A stretch of 64,000 nt of DNA from Lactifluus volemus (GCA_022376515.1 WTXI01000036.1:62001-126000); one strand, 5' to 3'; shown: positions 11,195 through 24,639, counted from the stretch's first letter. The notes: generated from the sequence alone by a model not told the origin. A program made the numbers and translations.

Positions 11195-13696
11195 TCACAC
11201 AAGAGAGTGAATAACATACCAATCCAGTTCGATGCGAGAGCGAAGATCGGCCACGCGTTCACCATCGCGTTCATCAGTGCCGTTCCCTAACTTCTCGCTA
11301 TCCAGGATGAAAGTAAAAGCGCGGTCAACAAGTTTCCCCCATTGAGATTTGTTGAGCCTTTCAGCGCTCCCGACCCAGCTGCGAGCCTTATTCCCCCACC
11401 GGCTGTCAGTGAAGCCGTTCTGGCTCTTGTCAGTGGTCATCAAGGTGGTCATATCCTCCTCCTCATCGCGACTCCTGAACCCGGTGAGACCACGCTCGAC
11501 CTGTGGGCTTTGATAAGTATGAGTGAAATTAAAGGAATAGTGAGATTACCGCTGTAGTTGAAAGTGCAAGTGCTCCGACGTGCATAGGGGGATCATCTTC
11601 TAGTTTCAGCTGTAACTTCCGTATATGTGAGGCATACACTTTTGCAATGAGATCAGAACAAAACGCGCCGCGTGTACTCTGCAGGTTATGTCAGACTCGG
11701 ACCCTGCACCATGCATTTTGGGGGCTTACCGTTGCATCTGGGTCTCTATAAACGAATCTGAACTCAGGCGGTTTCAATGCCAGCTCGACATACTCCGCGC
11801 GAGCCTCGTCATCCCCAAACTTGACCGGGTCCTCATACAACAGATCTACGACGGCCCGGTGCCCAGCTTTCCCGATGTCACTGCGCCAATTATTGAGCGT
11901 GTTCTCGACCTGGAAGGATTTAATAACGCGTCCCCACTGTCCAATCAGACCCTGGTACGTACCACAGCCAATACGACCTCTAGTCCCCTTTCGTTGAGTG
12001 GCTCAGCTGGGAATGCGGTCCACCACATCTCCTCCACCGGTTCGTTGATCATACTGTTCGTCCCGAATGGGTCGATTTGCATGCCGGCCCAGCTCAACAG
12101 AGCAGGAATGAATTTCTTGCGCCACGTGCTTGCGTTTACCTTGGATGGACGGAAAGGTAAGTCAGCTGTTGTGGGCCTTGCCTTTCTCAAACGCTTCGAT
12201 GTTTCAAGTCTGCTGTCACTCTCTGCGCCACTTGTATCTCTAGAGAGTACAATCCCCATCTGTTTCAATGAAGCTGGTGGTTATCGACCCAAATCCAAGC
12301 GTGGAACCTGAACCTTACTTGTGCTGTGTTACGTGGCGATCTGACCTTGCCACTGGGCGTGGCACCTCTCTGATCTGTTCTAGAAAGTTGTTCCACACGA
12401 GATTTACGATGCTTTACTTGGCTGGGTATATCTTCGGACTCTTCGTTGTGAAATTCGCTTGTCACTGCCGTAGAACCTGAGATGTCCAACTCAGGATTCG
12501 GGGTCGTTAGGCTATCACGCTGTTTGGGTAGTATGGGTCGCGTCCGAGTCTGATTCTTCTGGGGTACTAAAATGGTTCAATGGAACTCTAAGCCATTAAC
12601 TTGGAGAGCACGCAGAGTGAAAATTACCTGGGTTCAAGTTTACGCTCGTTTTCCAATCATTTCGCAAGCCACTTAGATCGACCTTTGCACGCTTGAATTT
12701 CCCACTGGTAGCCTGGTGATGAGTCTCAGGGTCACCGGTTTAGGCGATATCTATTACTTACTCGAACTGTGGCTTGCTTTTTCGTTTGACAGGGTTTCTT
12801 GGCTGAGTTGGTGGGGGAGGTGACGGCGTTGGCACCACAGCCTGTGAACTTGGTTCATATCTCCGAATTGCCGTCAGTCTTGGGTTTGAGCTCAACGAAA
12901 AGAGGCGCTATCACTTACTCAGATGTGCGCCTGTATGTCGCGCGGGCCTTCGGCCGAGATGCCTAAACAGTCCAGTGATCCCATCAGTGACCTAAAAGAA
13001 CACGAGGGGGACACGACTCACACGAGGGGAACAAACCTTATTATTTTTTTCGTTCCCATCACTGACTTCTCCCCCATCTTCCTCGTCACCTCCATGATCA
13101 CCCATGTATACTCCTGTGTCATTGTCGTTGCCTTTGCTGGCTGTGGAATTTCTACCCGAGCTGCCTGATACTTCAATTATCGATTCTTCGGCATCTGTGA
13201 AAGATGCTGGTGATATCTCGTCATAATATTCTTCAACGCTCGTATTTCTCCTGCCACAGTCAAGGCTGCTGCTTATACTATTCCAAGCGTCAGTGAAACC
13301 AGCTACATTTATGGTGAGTTGTGTGACTTACACATCTTCAAGTTGTTCATCGATAGGCTCGACTTGGAGCTCCAAGTCATCATCTAGCTGAGCAGCACAT
13401 GCGACTTCCGACGTGAATCTCTCAGGCTGCATTGTCTGTCCGTGACGCAAGTCTGGCCTAGCTGCGTGCTTTCGTGCCACCCTGGAGTCTCGTTCGGCCA
13501 TGTTTTCGAGTTCTGCAACACGCCTACCAATGGCATTCTGAGTGGCGGCTACCTTCTCCGCAGCAGCAGCCGCCTCTGCATTTTCCAGAATCTTGTGTTC
13601 TGCAACCTCTTGAGCGGTACGACGTTTATGCTGGGACTCGAGAACAATATTTCCGGGGTGCGTGTGTGCATTTTTTTTCCGCGTGACGATTGGCAT
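11195..13696 (-). CDS. Companion gene of Plavaka element 1, DUF6532-like, multi-exon
   Basis: It starts at the ATG 13696 with MPIVTRKKNAHTHPGNIVLE, an Ala/Glu-rich coiled-coil stretch and RKHAARPDLRHG. A second exon (about 13270-13040) encodes an acidic, Ser-rich linker. Later exons (12268-11945, about 11900-11730 and 11452-11211) hold LPFRPSKVNASTWRKKFIPALLSWAG and a C-terminal part with features I associate with DUF6532: a FVYRDPDA-like segment, an ALALST...ERGL segment and GFTDSRWGNKARSWVGSAERLN. The gene is divergent from the transposase and its counterpart in element 2 has the same layout, so it belongs to the transposon. Function unknown; with a coiled coil and charged linker, a DNA- or protein-binding accessory role is a guess. 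Exon ends after the first are approximate and the stop is unresolved (11195 at the latest). Confidence 0.6.
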
Positions 13697-14546
13697 GACT
13701 TTCGAGAGAGTGGGAGCCTGTGTGTGGTTAGTGTTGTCAGTGGGTGCGAAGTTTGAATTGTTTCAGTTTTTTCATTGCACAGAGCCTTCTTCAAGTCGCC
13801 ACTAACACCTGTTCTGTCTAGTCTTGACGGCCTTTACTGCCATCGACCACGCGTGCCAGTGAGTTACCCGAGTGCCCTCACAACAGCATGCCGTACTCGT
13901 CACTTTGCTTTCTGACATTACCTGCAGTCTCTTTTGTCAGTGGTCCATCTCATTTCCCATGTCCAAGTCACTGGCACCCTTGTTCCCATTCTGTGCACCT
14001 ACGGATCGTCCACCTCTGTATGCCAGTTTTTTGCTCACCGTTTGCTGGCGCCTATCTTGATCGGTGGACGTATATCCCAGGTTGCACTGCGTCTCTTGTT
14101 GCGTCCCAGCCTTCTGGCGTGTACCTTTCTCCGGCCCTTATTCTATTCATTCACTCCTCACTAGCCACCGGTGCGTACCTCTTCACATTTTTGCTATTCA
14201 GTGTGAAACTCTTTATGGATTTTTGTTATCCATCAACCACGGGAGCGTGCCTATCACCCGTGTGAAACTCTTTCCGGATTTTTATTTTCCATCAATCACG
14301 CGTGCGTACCTATCTCGGTTGCCTTGCTATTCATTCAAGCTCTTCTCACGTTCATTTTACTGTGCACTTGTCCTTTTTAGGCCTGTACCTGCCCATCAAT
14401 CTCCGGCATGGGGCTTTCACCAGTTTCCTTTCGTGCGCATGTGTACCACTTTCACTCTTCCGAGTTCTTGGAGCCAATTCAGAGTACCTTCTGACTAGCA
14501 TACGGTCAGTTCCTCGCTTCACTACTCCTCATCCTTCGAACTCACC
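13697..14546. promoter_or_regulatory. Divergent promoter region of Plavaka element 1, with direct repeats
   Basis: 850 bases between the divergent companion gene and transposase gene. A unit starting GTGTGAAACTCTTT and ending near CCATCAA(C/T)CAC occurs at 14201 and again at 14260, with related CACC(G)GTGCGTACC segments at 14165 and near 14305. The region is pyrimidine-rich on the plus strand. It probably drives both genes; no TATA box position is claimed. Confidence 0.5.
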
Positions 14547-17500
14547 ATGTCGTTTTCATACACTGGCAGGCTCCCTTGTACGTATCCTGGGTGTCCTTTC
14601 ACCTTCAAGAGTCAACATGGTCGTACATATCATATCCGCAGCACCCACATAAATTCCAACGCACACTCCGAGTTAGATTTAGGGCCTGATTTTCCCGACT
14701 TGGAGTCCACCCCGGACCTTACACAGGCGCCAGAACAATTTCGCGGCCAATGGATTGGACATCCCTATCTAACTGGTAAGTCTTTGCTGCATATCTCAAA
14801 GTCTATATGTACATAGTGACGTTTCCTCAACAAGGCCTCCCTTGTGATGCCAATGGGAAATTCCTTCCGCCTGGTACTCAGCCAGCACCACGAGCGGCGC
14901 ATAGTGCGACACCGGATGACTGGAGCCCCTTTGAGAGCCGGGTCCAGTTTCTCGTAGGAGATCTCTTATACCGCCGCGTTGAGATGTCTGCTTCCAATGT
15001 CGACATGCTAATGGATTTGTGGGAGATATTTATGGATGGTTCTGGAGTGTCTGCGCCATTTCGGTCCCACCAGCACATGCACGCGGTTATCGACTCTTCA
15101 CCTCTTGGCGATGTCCCATGGCAATGCCTCACAACTGGATTCTCGGAGGATATCACTAGGGATGCTCCTAACTGGCAACAGATGGCCTACGAAGTTTGGT
15201 TTCGCGATCCCAATGAAGTTATACGCGTTATGCTAGACAACCACGACTTCAGCGGACAATTTGATGTATGTCCATACATTGAGCTAGATGTGAATAACAA
15301 GCGTCGTTGGGCCAATGTCATGTCGGCAAACATTGCTTGGAACCATTGTGTAAGTGCTTATTTCTGCATCCGTTGCTCACACTATATACTGAGATATATT
15401 CGCGTCATAAAGGATGCCATCGCTATGTCCCATACAGATACACACGGGGCAATGTACTGTCCTATCATTTTAGGCAGTGACAAGACTACCGTCTCGGTCG
15501 CCACGGGACATGTGGAGTATCACCCACTGTACCTCTCCATTGGGAACTTACACAATACCGTGAGATGTGCTCACCGCAACGCGGTAATACCAATAGCCTT
15601 TCTGGCTATCCCGAAGTGTGAGTCATCATTATTACTACGACTAATCAATATGTGAATAATGTGATCAAGGTGACCGTAGATACGATAACGACACCAATTT
15701 TCGCAAGTTCAAACGGCGGCTCTTCCACGCATCAATATCGGCAATCCTCCAGACTCTTCGACCTGGGATGACAAGTCCGGTCATCCGGCGATGCCCAGAT
15801 GGTCATTACCGGCGGGTCATCTATGACCTCGTGGCCTTCATCGCCGACTACCCAGAGCAGGTTATGTTAACGGGGATTGTACAGGGTTGGTGCCCCAAGT
15901 AAGTCATTTAGTTTGGCTTTAGCAAATTAACTATGATAGTACGTCAGGTGTACTGCGTCACCAAATAACCCACTGGCAGCTTCAGGGCCACGAACAGGCG
16001 CACTCACAGATCAACTCGTTCAGCTTCTGGATTCAAAGACGCTTTGGGACCAGTATGGAATCGACAATGATATTATTGTGAGTCCAAGAGTCCTGCCATC
16101 TATTTGTGACTGACAGATATTATAGCCCTTCACCGCAGACTTTCCGCGTGCTGATATTCACGAAATGATCTCACCTGATTTATTACATCAGGTCATTAAA
16201 GGGGCATTCAAGGACCACCTCGTGACATGGGTTTGTAGTTACCTGAGGCTCATACACAGCGAGAGTCAAGGAGATGCAATTATTGACGATATTGATCGCC
16301 GGTGCGCCACAGAATCCTCACGTCAGTATCAAGCTCATATTCTAAGCAGTATCGCCATCGTACCACCATTCCCGGGCCTCCGCCGCTTCCCCCATGGTCG
16401 CCGCTTCAAACAATGGACGGGGGATGACTCAAAGGCATTGATGAAGGTATGTCTGCACCAGTGATCATGCAATTCCCGTGACTTACATCGAGACAGGTTT
16501 ACCTGCCCGCAATCGTTGGATATGTGCCAGACGACATGGTGCTGTGTATTTCGGCTTTCCTTGACACGTGCTATATCGCCCGCCGCCAACATTTGGACGA
16601 GGACTCCTTGAAGACATTCGACACATCGTTTTCAAAGTACCTTCAACTGCGCGAAGTCTTTCGTACTACAGGCGTCCGACCGACCGGTTTCTCCCTTCCG
16701 CGTCAGCACGTGTTGACGCACTATCACTCCCTCATTCAAGATTTTGGTGTGCCTGCTGGCCTCTGTTCATCGATCACTGAGTCTCGACACATCACTGCTG
16801 TAAAGAAACCATGGCGGCGTTCCAATCGGTATGATGCACTTGGACAAATGCTCAAAGTCAATGAGCGCCTTGACAAACTCTCAGCCACACGTTCTGACTT
16901 TGTTGCTCGTGGGATGATGCCAGACGGCCATCGCCCTCCTGCTGGCACTTCATTCCTTCACTCTCACCTTAATGAACACTCACCTACTAATGGCAATCAG
17001 GATGACAGCGATGAAGACGAGGGACCTGTAGATGACAACGTACTTGGCCATGTTGTCCTTGCACGCTCGCGTGGTAAGTACTGTCCTGCTCTATATTGTC
17101 TATGTGTCTTGGGAACTGATCTTTTGTTCGTTCTAGCAATTAACTATCCGCGGAATTTACAAGATCTTGCGGCCCAGATAAACGAACCCGACCTCCCTAT
17201 CCTGGCACAAGGATTCCTTGCCGATCAGCTCCACCTGAGCGATGAAAGTATGCCGGTAATCACATCCAAAGTGAATGTCTTTCACTCCGCTGTTGCAACG
17301 TTCTTTGCTCCGAGTGATCCCAGTGGCATCCGCGGCATGCGACGCGAGCGCGTTCGATCAACACCATCATGGCGAGGAACGGGCCCAAGGCGTGACTGTG
17401 TTTTTGTGACTGAGGATGATGAGGTGCCAGGCGTACGGGGACTTAACGTTGCACGCATTAGTCTCCTTTTCTCATTCGTATATTATGGTACAGTGTTTCC

Positions 17501-17765
17501 ATGTGCATTAGTTGAGTGGTTCACAAGAGTCCGACTTGACCGCGTGACTGGGATGTGGATAGTTTGTCCTGATTTCATCCGCAACAGACGCAACAAATCC
17601 GTTGTTCATCTTGATGCGTTGTTGCGCGCAGCACATCTTATTCCCGTTTATGATGCTAGTGAACGCGTACCATTAGAAATAGAGTCTACGATCTCGCTTG
17701 ACACATTTAAAGCCTATTATGTAAATAAATACATCGATCATCATGCACATGAGATCGCTTTCTGA
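14547..17765 (+). CDS. Plavaka transposase 1 with N-terminal C2H2 finger
   Basis: Nine exons: 14547-14775, 14817-15349, 15413-15617, 15670-15898, 15948-16077, 16126-16301, 16350-16446, 16497-17073 and 17137-17765. They give 934 residues. A C2H2 finger (CTYPGCPFTFKSQHGRTYH) is at about residues 11-30. The core carries the Plavaka signature blocks PYIELD, NIAWNHC, YCPIILGSDKTTVSVATG, HVEYHPLYLSIGN, AIPK, FPRADIHEM...DLLHQVIKGAFKDHLV and RFKQWTGDDSKALMKVYLPAIVGYVP. The late ITESRHITAVKKPWRRSNR block follows. The enzyme cuts and joins the element's ends in the nucleus. The 63-base intron 17074-17136 is a multiple of three, so the frame runs through it, but the counterpart in element 2 supports splicing. 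No stop or frame break is seen; the gene looks functional. Confidence 0.9.
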
Positions 17766-18002
17766 TCTCATCTTACAATCTAGACTTATGTTCCTGTTCA
17801 AATACTAGAAGTGCCTAGAAAATCAATTAAATTCTAGAATGACCTGGCACGACCTGGCATGACCTGGCACGTTTAGGCACAATACTAGCTCTATCTCAAA
17901 TACTAGATGTGCCTAGAAAAGTTAACTAAATTCTAGAATGACCTGGCACGACCTGGCGCAAGTCCGCATGACTAGGCGGTACTAGCGCTAGTGTCGCTAG
18001 GT
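17766..18002. repeat. 3' subterminal repeats of Plavaka element 1 (continue at 24727-24774)
   Basis: Two direct copies of a segment containing GTGCCTAGAAAA, TAAATTCTAGAATGACC and TGGCACGACCTGGC start at about 17805 and 17903. They are followed by a CTAG-dense stretch that is cut at 18002 by the nested insertion and resumes at 24735. Confidence 0.75.
17995..18002. other. 8-bp target site duplication, left copy
   Basis: CGCTAGGT directly before the left inverted repeat; identical to 24727-24734. Confidence 0.88.
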
Positions 18003-18039
18003 CAAGGGGGTGTCGGGATGGGACTTCCTGACCGGGGGT
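18003..18039 (+). repeat. Left TIR of the nested element
   Basis: Begins CAAGGGGGTGTCGGG and ends ACCGGGGGT. 33 of 37 positions match the right end. Confidence 0.88.
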
Positions 18040-18040
18040 A

Positions 18041-18059
18041 GGGGGGGGGGGGGGGGGGG
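18041..18059 (+). repeat. Poly-G tract (19 G) just inside the left TIR
   Basis: Nineteen consecutive G follow the left inverted repeat after one A. A similar tract lies near the right end in the same orientation. Confidence 0.9.
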
Positions 18060-18357
18060 CTCGATCTGTAAATGAAAAATTCTGACATGGAAAGTTTTTT
18101 GTGGAAATGGCACCCAATGACCTGGGTTGTGTCCAGAAGTGTGGAAAAACAGTTGGCAGTGTGGCAGAGTGACAGGACACGTCGCGATCTGCAGATCTGT
18201 GGAGGGTCCCTACCACAGTATCCAGAACCTAAGTAGATGGGTCAGTAGCTAGCATTCGAATCAGTACCGTTGCCTTCTTGTGTGCGTGTAATACCTCACC
18301 ATACGCTAAATCCGAAACTGCTTTGCTATACGACCAGGACTTAGAAAATACAGGGAA

Positions 18358-21300
18358 ATGCCAAAGACTCAAATAAGGTATGACGTCATTTACACTGCAA
18401 ACCGGATACAGAGTCCCTAATTTAGGTGTCACTACCGAAGCCAAGATAGGGGCTTAGACCAAGGCTCAAATAAATTCAATGATGGGAGCACCCTTGAATG
18501 CCCCGCGTGCAAAGAGATGATTCATGTCGGAACAGGCGGACGCAGGAACCTTGAGTCACATCGTGGCTCCAAGGCATGTCGCGCAGCCCTGTGCGCGGCA
18601 GAAAAGAAAGCGCAAGAGAAAGCGAGTCAAGACACCAGTCTTGACACCAGGTGGCGGCCAAAGCCCAACCACGTATTGGAAACATTCTTCTTGCCTAAAG
18701 TGCCTTTAAATCCACCGTCCGTGTCAGCACCACCCCCCGTTGACTTGCCTGTTGAAGCAAGCGTTGAAGAAACCTCCGGCTCATCCCTTGGCTCATCCAT
18801 GGCTTGGCTCGATCCTTCCCTCAGGCCCGAGAAAGCAAACGCGCAAGGCAAGGCGCAAGGGCCCGAGCCATCGAAACTTGCATCAAAGACCAAGCCAAAG
18901 ACATCAAGAATGACACAGTTTCAGGCTGCGTCGAAAGGGGCCAAGAAAGGGGCTGAAACCCATGCCCGTCAAAGCCAAAGCCAAGGTCAAGGTCAAGGTC
19001 AAGGTCAAGGTCAAAGTGCTATCGAAATCATTCATCAGCTTGAGGCTGCCGTGAATCGAATCCCATCCAGCGTACCTTATGCAGCTCTAGATCATCGCCT
19101 TAACGCATTTGCTATCGATCCCCACGCCTGTGTTGCCAACTTGGAGCCTGATGAGGACGACTGGGCGATCTTGAATCCTATGTTCAAGGCCTCTTTTGGG
19201 TGGGGAGAGACAGAAGCGCGAGCTGCCGTTCCGCATATGCTGAATCGTGGACCGCACGGCTTGGATGGGTTCATTCGATTCTTGAAGCATTTTGTTGTCA
19301 AACGAGGTCTTGAAGCGGCGTTGTTTGAAACCAAAGTACAGATGCTCATTAGTGAGCTAGAAAGCCAGTAAGTGTGTATGCCTTGTCAAGCAGCAATGGG
19401 CACTCACACAACAAGCCAGGTATCCGAGTTCCTTGCCGAGTCCTCCAGATTTGGCCAGCCCAAGAACAAGCCCAAGGACATCCCAGCCCTCGGAAGTAAT
19501 TGACGTTGATAGCCTAGACTCAGATGGGGAAGGTCAAGGGGATGTCGTCCAAGTCCAAGGGCAAGTCGAGCAGCAAGTCCAACCACAGGCCGGCGCGGCT
19601 GCAAAACGTCCATGCAAGTGCCCATGTCGGGGTATTTGTGTCCCATTCCCAGATGGGAAGAGCCCTCATACGTCATATCCGTTTGGCCTACACCGTGAAC
19701 GGTTCATGCCATGGAATTACTGGACAAGTGATGATGCGTTCCACATACAATCAAAGTTATGTAAGAACGTAACGCGAAACGAGCGCGAGGCCTGTGAAGA
19801 GTGCGAAAATCTCACCTCAAGTACCCTCTACATGGGCATCATGGACAGAATCAAGTATGGTGCACACGAGAATATTCCCCTTGTTTACCATGGAGTTGGT
19901 GGGCTTGCAACTATCGTAAGGCGCAAACAAGACCGCATTGAAACCCTGCGTATGACGAAGCTCAATGACAGTCGAAAGTTGCTGGGAAAGATGGGAGCGT
20001 TGGAAGACCACAAGCAATGGGTGCTCGCTGTAGCAAGTGGGCGCGTCGATCGTGTGGCTTCGCTGGTACAGGCAGGATTAAATCACAGGACAGGGATCAA
20101 GGCTCTCATTCAACAGTACGAGCGTGCGGCAGACAGGCTTTACCAACCCAGAGGTTACTCCAAGGACGACATCATGCGTTCAATCGTCCTTCTTCGGCTA
20201 GGGGGAGCCCGCGTTGCTGAGTTTGCCCACCGGTCCTTGGCCTTGCCAAGTCTCACAACAATTCGGCGCAATACAGTCTTGCACGCACTGGTGGTGTCGC
20301 CTTCCTTCCCTACTCTTGCTGAGATTGAAGCAAATCTTCAATCATGCTATGCTGCTCGGGATTCGATCTGTGAAAGCCACTCTGGGCCAGGACTCGGACT
20401 CGGACTCAGACTCGGAGGGGGCACTCAAAAAATTATACATGAAGTCGTTATGCTGGATGAGCTAGCAACGGAGAAGCGCATCCGCTGGGACGATTCAACG
20501 AACAAATTTCTGGGGACATGCCGTGAACACAATCACAGTATTCCCTTGGACTTTACCTCGGAAAGGGAGCTTGATATGCTATGCGATGCAATCGCGCACG
20601 ACCAGGTACACCTTGCATCGGAGGTACGCAGTGTTGTTATACTCACGCTCGGCTTCACAACTGATATAACGACGCACCTTCGTGTCCACATTTCACACAG
20701 GCAACTGTTGCGGCAATAGGTGCATTATCACCCAAGCCGAGGGAATACGCCGCCCTGCCAATACTGCTTTCGGGCACCTGCAAAGCTGAAACGGGCAAAC
20801 AGCACGCAAATCTGATCAAAGCCGTTCTTGAGGTCTGCACGAAACATAGCACAAGAAATAACACACTTTATAGGACGGTCTGCATTGCATCTGATGGTGA
20901 AGCAAAGCGTGGCGATGCTCTGGTACTTGTCACCATGTCATCTGTGCTCAATCGAAGCTCCCCAATTTATGCACAGCTCCGTCCCCTTGAGCTCATGAAT
21001 TTCCTTGTGGGGCCTGATGACATTACGGCTGATAAGGATTTCAAACATGTCATCAAGCGTCAACGTAACGTTCTGATGCGGAACAAGGGGATCGAAATTC
21101 AAGGCTTTTGTATTACCCCCACCACACTCCGCATTCACCTGGGCTCCAATGGTGTTGCACCTCATCGCATACAATCGCTCCTCAATCCAAATGACAAACA
21201 AGACGTCATCCTTGCGTACTCTCTATTGAAGGAAGTGTGGTCCCTTCCTCCACCACCTCCTGGCTCAGACCCTGTCTTCTCACGCGCTCGGGAAGCGCTC

Positions 21301-24278
21301 AACATCTATGGCAATTTCGCGCGCCACTTAATTATGCCGTATATTCAGATCAATCTCGATCTTTGCGCCCAGCTCACCCATCTAAGTGCTGCCGCTCATC
21401 TCGCCTTCTTTTTGTTCAGGGATAACTTGGCCCGCACTCGATTCATCCCTACTCAGTCCTATGTCGACATCATGATCATGATCAAGAATGTGTACTTCTG
21501 TGTCGCAAAAATGAAGGTCGATAACCCCACAGACAACTTCTATTTAATTCTACTAGGGACAGATCGCCTGGAGACCTTCTTTGGTCTCGTTCGCACGGCT
21601 GTCGGCACTGATGTGAACGTGGATACCCTACAACTTGGTAGCCGCGCGTCTGGACTTATAGAAGTGGCCGCTATTCTTGCCGAGCACCCAGAATGGGACC
21701 ATGGTACTCGTCGCCTCACGCTTCCTGTTATCTCCCAACATGATGGCGAAATATCGTCCAAGGTCGATCATATCACCCCCATGAGTTGGGAAGGTGATGT
21801 CTCTGTTGCTAAAGTAAACCTGCACACTTGCTGGCTCCTTGGGCGTAGCAAGGCAGTTGAACTTATCCCTGAGCTTGGGCCGGCATTAATGGATCTCGCT
21901 GCCAGTGACTCCGAGTCGTCCTATGACATCCTTGCACCACTTGGGCGACCACTTGTCAACCAATACGATGACGACGACGAGTACGACACTACTGTGTTGT
22001 CAGGTAGTTCTCAATCTATCAACTTGAAGGAAGATCTAGTGGCGTCACCAGGGCATCCATACACACATGACGGCGATATCGAGGATGCGATTGCCGATGA
22101 AATGCCTCGAAACCAAGTCACATCGGATATTACAATTCAGGGTGAGAAGACATCAAAGGCAAGGGCGCTCCGACGACGAATGGAATATAATACTACCCGG
22201 TCATCCACCGATCGTCTAAAACGTGTCCAACAGTTGCCATGCTTTGAAACGGCAAGCTCAGATTCTCTTGTACTGAATGAGAGCGTCTTAGGGGCCCCTT
22301 CCCTCCGTATTGGAAACCCTATCGCTGTACTTGTCCGATCTGGGGAGCTCATTGTCTTAGCTGTTGCTCAGATCAATCGGATCAGGTTTGCAGGCAGAGA
22401 CAACCTCGAGGAACTCCCTCTGCATCTACTTGGCGACCCAAGCGCGGCTGTGGATTTCCAAGTCCTCCGTCTTCGTCCGGCGACGGTTGAAGATGATCCA
22501 ACACAGGTCCATGATTGGTGCTGGTCCCGATATATGGATGGACTATGCGACAACGTCCAGGGTGACTACATTCACCCTATCAATCCCTCAATATCCGTGC
22601 AGAAACCTGGAACGCCAATGTTTCTCTTTGAGAGCACTTTCTTGGTTACCTTGTCCTGTACTCTCTTCGAGGAGCTCCGCCCACAAGACCGCCGGAAGCT
22701 ACCAAAGGTCAAAGTGTCTGAACACTTTCCATATCGAAGCTCTGGTGAGTTCGATCTTTTCTCAACTTGAATCTCAAGTTACACACGTTAACTAGCATGA
22801 CATTACAGTAGGAAGCGCATGCTTCGTGTGTGAGGCAGCAGGGGAATCAAACAGTGTGAGTGTAGGAGAGTCCAGTGACTGTTCACGATGTGGCCCCTCC
22901 GCTCTCCTGGACTGGCAAAAACCTCAGCGCATCCTTGAACACATGGCTGCACACGTTCTATTCGACCCAACACTGAATTCTTCAGAAGAGCGATGTGGCC
23001 TATGCCTTCGGCCAGCTCCTATGTGTCAAATATATATCAAAAAGGGTCGAGGCAAGAAAGGGAGCCTGTCTATTGACCAAAAGCGATCTTCATGTCCAAA
23101 TCTTGTCCGGTTTAACTATGCGAGCGCTGCTACATCATCTGAGTCCTCTCCATGCTCTAATGTACCGACTGTATGCACGCTTTGTCCAGATGGTAGCCCT
23201 GCAGTCTGGACATACAGCCTTCATGCGCATTATCGCATGCGCCACCGATTGGCTTCTACGGCTCATTTTCCCTCTCAAGTGTTACTTGCCCGGTCTGAAA
23301 CAGATGGTATGAAACGCATTTGGAATGCACGCTTCACCGTCAAAGCTCGTAAGAAGCGCCGAGTCATCCCCTCCCTCCAGATCTCGGATGCCCACCGGCC
23401 CCATGTCCCTTTGAAAAGGCAAGTGTCGTCTTAAAGCAAATTACAATAGATTGCACACTCATGAACGCTACCAGACCGGACACCATGTCCGATACTGATG
23501 ACCAAGTTGATGACTCGGAAGATGATGACGCCAAGGAGGACGCTATGATTTGGGAGGACTTGCAATCAGATTCAGATGGGGGGGGCAGTGACGATTTGGA
23601 CCGCAATTCAAGTTCCAGTACGTGGAAGCTTGAAGCGATTCGAATCTATTAGTGTCTTATCCCTTGCTTAATTCGTGTTTTGCCAGCCCCACCTACCCCA
23701 GCTACGTCATTGCCCGCAGCTGCAACAAGCATGGCCCCTTGCGTGGCCCGAGCCTCTCCACCTCCATCTGAGCCCATCGCGGCACCCACTCCTCCATCCT
23801 CCCTAGTCCGAAGCAAGTCCCGAAGCCCCCTTTCAAGTGAGCGTCCCGATGCTGTTGTAGCGATAGGTTCAAGCTCCAATGCCTCCGAGACAAGCTTTGG
23901 TCCCCCACACAAGCCCCCACATATCCCTCGGGCTCGGACTTCAGGGCAAGCTCCAGGGGAAGGTGAAGCGATTGGCACTAGAAATTCACGACGGCTTGGA
24001 AAGCGAAAAGCAAACGTTATCAATCTCAATGCTTGTATCTGTGGGATAACAATCTCAGATGAGGAGATTGAAGAAAACACAAATATTATGAGGTGTCGTG
24101 TACAGGGGTGTGAGACAGTCTGGGTATGTCCACCTGAGCTTCAGTACTCCAGTCTTCGTGCATCTAGACTCATGACAACTATTCATAGTTTCACCAACAC
24201 TGTATGAACTACGACTTTGCCCCAAGGAACTGGGCCTGTGAGAGTTGTAGCGCTGGGGTTAGCCACCGTCGTCGTTAA
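18358..24278 (+). CDS. P-element/THAP9-like transposase fused to zinc-finger modules (nested element)
   Basis: Eight exons: 18358-18377 (tentative), 18450-19367, 19420-20623, 20701-22744, 22809-23418, 23475-23617, 23687-24123 and 24189-24278. They sum to 1,822 codons with stop and contain no frame break. An N-terminal C2HC finger (CPAC...NLESHRGSKAC) is near residues 24-49. A Gln-Gly/Ser repeat and a CKCPCRG cluster (about 380) follow. The core has ASDGEAKRG (about 779), DFKHVIKRQRN (about 827), LLNPNDKQDV and DRLETFFGLVRTAVG (about 1003). This order recalls the catalytic Asp, D..H..K..RN and D.LE.FFG blocks of P/THAP9 transposases. Next come Cys-rich segments (CFVCEA, CGLCLRPAPMC, CPNL, CTLC...H...H) and a C-terminal PHD-like finger, CICG...C..C..VW joined by splicing to FHQHC...WACESC. 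The intron 23419-23474 is GC-AG. The first exon is the least sure part. Superfamily placement is inference. Confidence 0.75.
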
Positions 24279-24639
24279 CTGCCGCCTTCGACTTGTCGAG
24301 TCTGTCCGTCCCCCCTCTACCTGTGTCATTTCTTCCAAGTCTGTGTGTGCCTTGGGGTGCGCTTCGCCTCAACGCGAGTGAGGATGCGACGACGATGCGT
24401 TCAGAGCTTGGTTCAGAGCACCCGACAAACCCAACTGGCGCCCCTTGCATGTGCCACTCCGGCACTTGGTGAACGAATCCCAGGCCTTAATTCATTATAT
24501 TAGTACCTCAGTTCGAGTTGCACATTGACAGATGGTATATTATAATTAAAAGTTTGCGTGCTGCATGCTTGGCCGCGTGCGCAGTACGGTACAAGTAGGA
24601 GTGACATGCACCGTGAGACACAGATACTACATTTGGAAA

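Noticed and set aside
16524..17765. A single uninterrupted coding exon in Plavaka transposase 1
   Set aside because: Bases 17074-17136 have a perfect donor and acceptor, and the homolog in element 2 must be spliced there. The frame is open only because the intron is 63 bases.
18358..24278. KDZ (Kyakuja-Dileera-Zisupton) transposase
   Set aside because: The 8-bp duplication would fit and Cys clusters are present, but I do not see the KDZ-associated CxC modules, and the D..H..K..RN and D.LE.FFG blocks fit P/THAP9 better. Kept as the main alternative.
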